NCBI GenBank assembly: GCA_921293015.1
Contig: OV121092.1
Location: 11,538,001 to 11,602,000 of the forward strand
Direction of reading: 5' to 3'
Origin: Phorcus lineatus
Lineage: Eukaryota; Mollusca; Gastropoda; Trochida; Trochidae
DNA length: 64,000 bases
Positions 13,301 through 22,300 of this stretch are shown here, one piece after another (position 1 is the stretch's first letter; every line of letters begins with the position of its first letter). The notes beneath the pieces are model-generated. The model searched no databases, was not told where the DNA came from, and was given only the letters and a program-made list of their open reading frames with translations. The translations under genes were made by a program, and so were the position numbers.

Positions 13301-16300
13301 CTTCAATCTTGGAAACTAGTCATTTTGAAGCATGCACAGTGATCTTCATGCATCAAGTTCCTTACATCAGGGTATGAGCAGCACCACCACCGGCCGGTGG
13401 GCATCTGACAGCATGAGTAGCCGCTTGGACAGGAGAAGCTAGAGTTGCAGCTCACATCTCCTGGCAACCCATCTCCAAGCACCACATCTGCAGATGCTTT
13501 TTCTAATGAACCACCTCCAAGTGATAAGCCTGCAGATGATTCTCCAAGTGAGGGTAACATTTTGTCCAGAGAATTTTCCTGATTTGAAAAAATGGTGGTC
13601 AGGTTGGATGGGAAAATTGCACTGCAGTTTTTATCGTCATCTATTCATGCAGATTGGTTGAGCGTGTTATTATTCATAGGCACTTGGGTAATTTTTCAGC
13701 CAGATGGACACTTCAGAATATTGCAAGAGGTTGACTATCATCAAAGTATCCGGACAAACCTTGTTTACGTCTTTACATTCTTTGGTGTCACACTTGACTG
13801 GATCTTTGACCATGGCCGCTACTTTTGTGACCCAGGGGACAGAGGAACCATCTTGTTGGTCACACTTCTTCTCGGCTATATCACAGCGCACTGTGCCTGA
13901 CGGACAACAGTGGACACCATCTGCACAGCAGAAGGCCTGGGGAGGAAGAGGTTGGTAAAGGCAGGAAAGAAAGATTGAGTAGAAGAGCAAAATAAGATTG
14001 ATACAATGGCATTGGATTTTAAGTGAGATGAGAGGATTTGTTGTCTAAAATGGCGTTTAGGATATTTCACAGGGCTTGTAATAATCATGGTTGGATGAAA
14101 ATTAAATGATCTCTCTCAAGTCCTTTTTCATGTTTAATCAATCAACTCCTTCAATCTTGGAAACTAGTCATTTTGAAGCATGCACAGTGATCTTCATGCA
14201 TCAAGTTCCTTACATCAGGGTATGAGCAGCACCACCACCGGCCGGTGGGCATCTGACAGCACGAGTAGCCGCTTGGACAGGAGAAGCTAGAGTTGCAGCT
14301 CACATCTCCTGGCAACCCATCTCCAAGCACCACATCTGGAGATGCTTTTTCTAATGAACCACCTCCAAGTGATAAGCCTGCAGATGATTCTCCTAGAGAG
14401 GGCGACACCTTGTCCAGAGAGTTGTCCTGATTGAAACAAAAGCCAGAGGTTAACAACGAGAGGAGATGCTGTGATGCTGTGCAACATTTGACATGCTTTC
14501 AGGCACTCATGTCCATGCAGTGAATTTGTGTTTTGTGGGAACCTGTAAAAGGCAATGGCTAGCAGAGCAGGGGTCCCTTTCAGAGTATTGTCTTAGCAAC
14601 TTGAGACCTGCATTAATGTTCTTTCACAGTTGAGTGTTTGTCCACGTCAAAACCTAACAATTGGCTATTGTTAAAGTAATGGTGGTCTCAATAAACATAA
14701 TGTCTCTGCAGTGACAGACAGAACATCTTCATCATTCATGCTTGCAAGAACATTTTTTTCATTTTATTGGATTGAGAAGAAGATAGAAGATAATCATGAA
14801 ACACTTTATGTGCTGATAAAACCAACAGGGGTTACATTTGATGTTGGCACGACAAAATCAGGCCAGAAATTGATATCAGTGGTTTGGTTAAATATGGTGT
14901 GGGTGAGTGAGTCAATGCGTTGGTGTTTAACATGTTATCAACTATATTTCAGTTATCTAACAAGAGTATGGTGTCGGTGGAGCTACTTCAACAGGCTACT
15001 TTGTCCTTGTATTTCAAACATGCAAAGTGAATCAGTAGTGAGTTCCTTTGTCCATAAGAAACTGGCAGGAAGTTTGATATCCTAATTGGAATAATTGAGG
15101 TTAGGTTACAGTGAAGGTTGGTCTAGTACTGGTGTACATTCTTGAATTGTGACAATCATTCATGATCAGCAGCGAGAGAAATATTTTATTCAGAAACCTC
15201 AGGACTCTTGTTGTCCTGGTTGAAATATATTCAAGTGGTTACACTGTAGCTTTGTCCACCAGCTGGGTTCTTGATGATACAACACATCATTCACATGCGC
15301 TCCAACTTAAGGATTTCCTAGACAAAACATATATCAAGTAGTGTGGGATTAAGATGAACGGTGATCGAGATAGCATCACAATCAAAATGAGGGTAATTAT
15401 AGAGCTTTGCATAAATGTGACACATGCTTTGATCTGACAATTGGCGCACCTTGCTTCCTTCTAGACAACCATGGGTGTTGTCACACTTGATTGGATCTTT
15501 GACCATGGCCGCTACTTTTGTGACCCAGGGGACAGAGGAACCATCTTGTTGGTCACACTTCTTCTCAGGTATATCACAGCGCACTGTGCCTGACGGACAA
15601 CAGTGGACACCATCTGCACAGCAGAAGGCCTGGGGAGGAAGAGGTTGGTAAAGGCAGGGAATGAAATGTGTGAAAAAAACAATGGCATGGAGCTTTACAT
15701 GAGGTGAAGGTTGGTGTACATTGCTTTCAAGAGTGTTTATCTTGTATCACAGAAGCTAATTGCAGGGAGAATGAAAATCATTGACCACCTTCGAGCACCT
15801 CTTCATTCAAAAATAGAGCCATGGGCTCTGTAGCTCATTAGACTTTTGATAGAAATAGGTGTTGTGGTTTAGACCATGGGGTCATGGGCAGTGTAGGAAA
15901 GATAGCCTGTCCCAACGTCCGAGTTATTCACAATCAAATAAAAAAGGCCCATTACCCATTTGGGGTCAAGGGGTCACTGAACCTACAATTCAGAATCCCC
16001 ATTGTCCAAGGAGTCTACACACAACTATTAAGCTATCAAGACCTTTTGGAACTGGAGAAGAAGATGAAAGTAGGATTTTAAGGTTTTGACCCCTGTGACC
16101 CCATTTGGGGTCAAGTGGTCACAAAACCTACAATTTAGAATCCCCAGTGTCCAAGGAGTCTTCACACATTTTTTCAGCTCTCTAGACCTTTTGGAACTAG
16201 GGAAAAAGATGAAATTAGGTTTTTTAGGTTTTGACCCCTGTGACCTGATTTGGCGTCATGGGGTCACCAAACCTACAATTTAGAATCCCTGTTGGCCAAG

Positions 16301-19300
16301 GAGTCTACACACACCTTTTCAGCTCTCTAGACCTTTTGCAACTAAGGAAAAAGATGAAATTAGGTTTTTTAGGTTTTGACCCCTGTGACCCGATTTGGGG
16401 TCATGGGGTCACCAAACCTACAATTTAGAATCCCCGTTGCCCAAGGAGTCTACACACACCTTTTCAGCTCTCTAGACCTTTTGGAACTAAGGAAAAAGAT
16501 GAAATTAGGTTTTTTAGGTTTTGACCCCTGTGACCCGATTTGGGGTCATGGGGTCACCAAACCTACAATTTAGAATCCCTGTTGGCCAAGGAGTCTACAC
16601 ACACCTTTTCAGCTCTCTAGACCTTTTGGAACTAAGGAAAAAGATGAAATTAGGTTTTTTAGGTTTTGACCCCTGTGACCCGATTTGGGGTCATGGGGTC
16701 ACCAAACCTACAATTTAGAATCCCCGTTGCCCAAGGAGTCTACACACACCTTTTCAGCTCTCTAGACCTTTTGGAACTAGGGAAAAAGATTAAATTAGGT
16801 TTTTTAGGTTTTGACCCCTGTGACCCGATTTGGGGTCATGGGGTCACCAAACCTACAATTTAGAATCCCCGTTGGCCAAGGAGTCTACACACACCTTTTC
16901 AGCTCTCTAGACCTTTTGGAACTGGAGAAGAAGATGAAAATAGGTTTTTCAGGTTTTGACCCCTGTGATTGGGGTCATGGGGTCACCAAACCTACAATTC
17001 AGAATCTCCAGTGCCCAAGGAGTCTACACACAACTCTTCAGCTCTCTGGACCTTTTGGAACTGGAGAAGAAGATGAAAATAGGTTTTTCATGTTTAGACC
17101 CCTCTGACCTCATTTGGGGTCATGGGGTCACAAAATCTACAATTTAGAATCTCCAGTGCCCAAGGAGTCTACACACAACTTTTCAGCTCTCTGGACCTTT
17201 TGGAACTGGAGAAGAAGATTAAAATAGATTTTTAAGGTTTTGACCCTTGTGACCCCATTTGGGGTCATGGGGTCACGAAATCTACAATTTAGAATCCCCA
17301 TTTGCCAAGGAGTATGCACATAAAATTTCAGCTCTCTAGAGTCATTGGTTCTGGAGAAGAAGTCGAAAAAGCGAAAAGTTTACGGATGGACGGACGGACG
17401 CCGGACGCCTTGCCATGCCATAAGCCCATCGGGTCTTTCAGACCTGATGAGCTAAAAATCAATCCTTCAGTGCCTCGTCTTATCTTGGAAAACTAGTCAT
17501 ATTGAAGCATGCACAGTGATCTTCATGCATCAAGTTCCTTACATCAGGGTATGAGCAGCACCACCACCGGCCAGTGGGCATCTGACAGCACGAGTAGCCA
17601 CTTGGACAGGAGAAGCTTGAGTTGCAGCTCACATCTCCTGGCAACCCATCTCCAAGCACCACATCTGGAGATGGCTTCCCTATTCCACCACCACCAAGTG
17701 ATATGTCTAGGTATGAATCTTTAACTGAGGTAGAGACTTTCTTCAGAGAAATGGCCTGATTGTGAATTTAAAAAAATGGTTAGATAGGGAGCTTTAAAAC
17801 TGTTTTAAATCATCCAAATAGTCTGTGAACGCACCATTAGACACACTGCAGTTTGTAACTTGTGCACTGGCATTTCATGATGCAGGGAATATTTTTTTTG
17901 AGCTTGTCAATGGCAGACACTATACAGTTGGTGAACTGGCTAAAAGGTGTAGGTGTATCATGTATAAAGTCTGTGATAAAACAGCAGAGCATTTGTATTA
18001 TTTTTCAATCGTTGCAATGAAGGTTTTTTAAGAGAGTCGACAAAAAGATGTAGGACAATTATGAAAAGTCAGGATGCAGATTCGAGGCAATAAACATGCT
18101 CTCCTGCAATTGTATTTCTTGTATGCAGGGTTGATTCATGTCATGGAAGAGTTTGGATGTCTAGTCGGAGTGTCATTCATGGTTACATCAGAGTTTTGTT
18201 TGGTTATGGTCTTCTTCATCAGAACTGAGCATCAGAACTGACCACCAGAACTGAGCATCAGAACTGAGCAAAAGAACTGAGCATCAGAACAAGAACTGAA
18301 CATCAGAAATGACCATCAGAACTTACCTCCAGAACTGATCATCAGAACTGACCATTAGAACTGACCATCAGAATTGACCATCAGAACTGGTCAGACCATC
18401 AGAACAGACCATCAGAACTGACCATCAAAATTGACCACCAGAACTGACCACCAGAACTATCAGAACTGACCATCAGAACTGAACATCAGAAAGAAAACTG
18501 ACCATCAGAACAAGAACTGACCATCAGAACTGACCATCAGAACAAGAACTGACCATCAGAAAGAGAACTGACCATCAGAACAAGAACTGACCATCAGAAA
18601 GAGAACTGACCATCAGAACAAGAACTGACCATCAGAACTGACCATCAGAACTGACCATCAGTGCAACATGAGACACTGTCATATTCCCATGCACTTGCAT
18701 CACAGACCATTACAAGATAATTATGTGGTTGGATGTCTTGTTTTGTTATGTTGAAGACAGTTAGAATGGCTGCACTTAGTAGTACATGTATACAAAGGAT
18801 TATTGCTTGTTGAACTGAGCTTGAAGAAACAGGACACTTCATACAAAGTGACTGACATAATCCAAGTAAGAAAGATTTAGATAAATGGCTTGACAAAATG
18901 AACAATAACATTCTTGAATAAGGTTTGGAAAGATTTATTAGATGTTGTTAGCTAAGGCAAATCCTAGGCCAACTAGCACATAGCTTCATTAGGCTGAGAG
19001 TATCTTATCACGGCTGGTAGTGTTATTGCAACATTGTCGCTTTGCATTGCAGTGAAACCTGAGAGCATCGGCTTGAACAACCAAACAATGGGTGGTACTG
19101 TGCTGAAATTCAGTGTTTTACCTCTAAATTCAATTTTGCAAAATTTGGTTACTTGTGAATCAAAAGCTTAATGAAACATTTTGCAAAAATGAAGAATAAT
19201 TTCACTTCTGTTTATTTAACAAAACGATTTGACGATATGAAGGGAGCTTGGTTTGAAATTAAATTCAGGGGTAAGAAAAAAACATACATCCCAAATATAA

Positions 19301-22300
19301 AAAAAACCAGAATGGATTTATCACCTAAAAAGATTTTTTTTTTTATTGTATAGAATTTGAAAACGTAAAAATGTCCTCCTTCATATCTTATTCCTCTTCA
19401 ATATATTTATCCTTCAGCAGATGATTAAGATCCTTAGTTCACTTGTGCATAGTGTTATGATTCTACTTCAAAAGAGTATTGGAAAAAAATTTCCGTGGAA
19501 ACAGACACAAAAAAAATTAAAGAAGGCAAAAACACAAAAGACACCACTACACATGATGACTGATCTAAAAACAAATGCAGGAAGAAGATAAAAACACCAA
19601 ATGGCACCACTTAACATGATGATTGTTCCATATGCTAAATTTCAAGGAGTGGGATCTTTTTGAATTTTGAGTTGGTAATGACCAAGTTTTGAGTTCTGGA
19701 TGGGAAAAAACTTGCAGACGGACGGACGAAGGTCATTTCTACAGAGGTATCCTACCAGTCTGCCATTTTATAAAAATTCAACAAATTGAATAAAAAATTT
19801 ATTTTTATTTAATTGAAAAATTTGTACAAAATATATCAACTCTCTATTGATTTCTGACACAATCATGCACGCAATGAGTTGACTTAGCCCATGGAGGGGA
19901 ACAAAAATGTGATTGGACATTCCAACAAGTGGAAAATAGATGGATGGAAATAAAACAATAAACTAACCTTAGGCAAGGGACAACATCCCACAGAGCCAGT
20001 AGCCATCTTGCAACATGTGTTTCCATTGGGGCACGTGCTCCCATCACTACACTTGATCCCCTCGTCTGGGCGGAGCACTGGACTGGTCCGAGTGAGTGGA
20101 CGGTTGAAGAGAGTGGTCAACAGGTAGCGGATTCCCTTCTTAACACACCGCCCAGCCTGCAGGTCACAGGTCAAACCGGCAGGGCAGCAGTGGATCTTGT
20201 CGGCACAACACACTCCCTGTAGAAAGAAGTGTGGCGAGGTGATTGGGGTTTAAAGCTGCTAGTATTATTACAGGGAGAAGGCCCGCAACACTGTTGTGGT
20301 CATGAATTGCGGTGAAACCTTTCGGCTGGAAACAGCTAACCATGGGTGGTACTACTCTGAAATTCAGTGTACCATTGCACCCAAACCTTACTGCGTGTGG
20401 AACAGTTCTCTACTGCTACAGCACCCTGAAGAGAGATATATGTTTTTGTCCTTCTGTAACTTCCGTACACCAGAGATTTAATTTGCAGAGCCGAGAAAAT
20501 TGTCTCCGAGGATGAAATTGTTATGTCAAGATAAAAAATTCCTTTTTAGGAATTTGTTCATAACTGTCAATTCAACAGAGGTTTTACTCAGAATTTTAAC
20601 AGGGCACATTTTGCACTAATATGGATAAATCAGGGGACCTCGATGGCAACATAAGTTTTTTCCATTTTTATTTTTCTGATCTATACAACTGAGTTGGTAT
20701 GAGAGTAACAATTTAGTTAAAAAATCATGAGTGGAAACAGGAAAATTAGAAGGAGCATTCATTATGTAAAAGAATGGAAAAGAAAAGATTTTCTGAAGAG
20801 TTCTTCAGTGTGAAAACCATGACAATTCAGAGAATAAAGGCAAAATCCAGAAAATCCTTTTGTTGTAATGTATGCCACAACGCCTCCAAACTACAGTAAA
20901 CAAATATATTTCCGTCAGTTAACCTATCTTCCTCTTTTGAAAGGATGTAAAAATCAAATCTTCCCTCTCTCAATAGATCCCCCTAACCATGTTTTAACTC
21001 ACAAAAAACTAAGCGTCCCCTTATAAAAACTTATCTTAAAGAGCCACTCTGTGAGTTGGTGGAGTCATATATGCCAAACTTAATCAATGGTGTCATTTGA
21101 TTGCAAAGTATCGATTGTTACCAAAAAGACACATTTGAAAGCTTATTGGTTTTTTAAAGTGACAATATGAAGGTAGAACGTCGTAATTATAATCGAAATT
21201 ATGAAACGTAATTTTGGAGACTTATCTAAAACAGCCAGGAGGGCAGTTAGGAGTTGATAGCGTTTATTAGGTTATATAACTAGTATCCATGTATATCGGA
21301 TGTGATATCTACACCTCTGTGCATCTAAAAGGCTGTTTTTAGATTTTTATGGAAAGCAAGTATTTGTCCTTTATATGTCTTTTGGATATAAAAAGTTAAG
21401 ATGTTTTGATTTTATATCACCACATATGACATTTAGATTCGTATCAAAAGTAAGTAACATGTTATGAAAATCACAGAGTGGTCTTTAAGTCATAAATCGT
21501 GAATACCTCTTGCATCCTAATCCATATAGTGTTAAGAAAAACTATAAACATTTTCCATTTATACCATATTTAGAAGACACAATTTATTCTTTTTTTGTAT
21601 CTTTGTTTTCAAGACATTTTACTCATGAACATGAACTGAATGTTGAGTCATTTTAGTAAACCCCCCCCTTCCTTCTTTCAATGTCCAATGCGTCCAGGAT
21701 GCTTTGTACTTTGAATTCAGAAGGTCTCAATCACCTACCCCATCAAATTTACAGCAGGCGTACTCCCCATTGCGTCCCTCACAGCAGCTCTGACCGCTTG
21801 GACACATGCCCTGGCGATCAGGACAGAGAACAGACTTGGCGGTCAAGGTCTTCACTTGTTCTGGACTTTGTCCTGACACACTGTTTGGGTGGACACATCC
21901 ACCGCCATCTGGCCGGCACTCAGTGCCCTTCTGACAGCAGTGGACACCGTCAGAGCAGCACACTGCCTGGAAACATACATTAAGGGTATAAGAGGTGATG
22001 TATGGAGAATCCTTTTCAGGGTTTGCTGGAACTGGGGCATTAAACATTGTAAGATCGTTTAGTGTATGCAATGGCAAACTGACAACTTAAATAAATGATT
22101 ATGGTAATAGAAATTGAAACTTAAAATGTTACAAAGATTGTTGTTTAATTAGTATTTAGCCTTAGCTTTCATGAGCATTCAAATGTTTAGAATTCAACCT
22201 CATGAAATATTTTCAATACAAGGGGTTCAACCAACCAAAAAGCTTCATTCAAGAACGCATACAACACATGTATATCAACTTTTATCTCCGTCTCCACTCT

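Larger units (their letters stand above)
12424..14136. repeat. Two near-identical 0.85-kb tandem copies containing granulin cassette exons
   Basis: The segment starting near 12424 recurs near 13288 and again near 14137. The 12727-13287 and 13576-14136 stretches, introns included, differ by only a few bases. The period is 849 bp; the first copy is about 15 bp longer because exon 10 has a longer linker. Each copy carries one A and one B exon. More divergent copies of the cassette start near 10910 and 17470. Confidence 0.9.
17756..19967. other. Granulin intron between exons 3 and 4
   Basis: Contains the 13-bp minisatellite and a SINE fragment. No C-half exon matching the orphan N-half of exon 3 was found on the reverse strand. 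Confidence 0.6.

Noticed and set aside
14711..15085. 124-codon open frame on the plus strand
   Set aside because: No recognisable domain, it lies in a granulin intron on the opposite strand, and the amino-acid composition looks random.
18228..18663. CRISPR-like array
   Set aside because: Units are 13-19 bp with no unique spacers, in a eukaryotic intron. It is a minisatellite.
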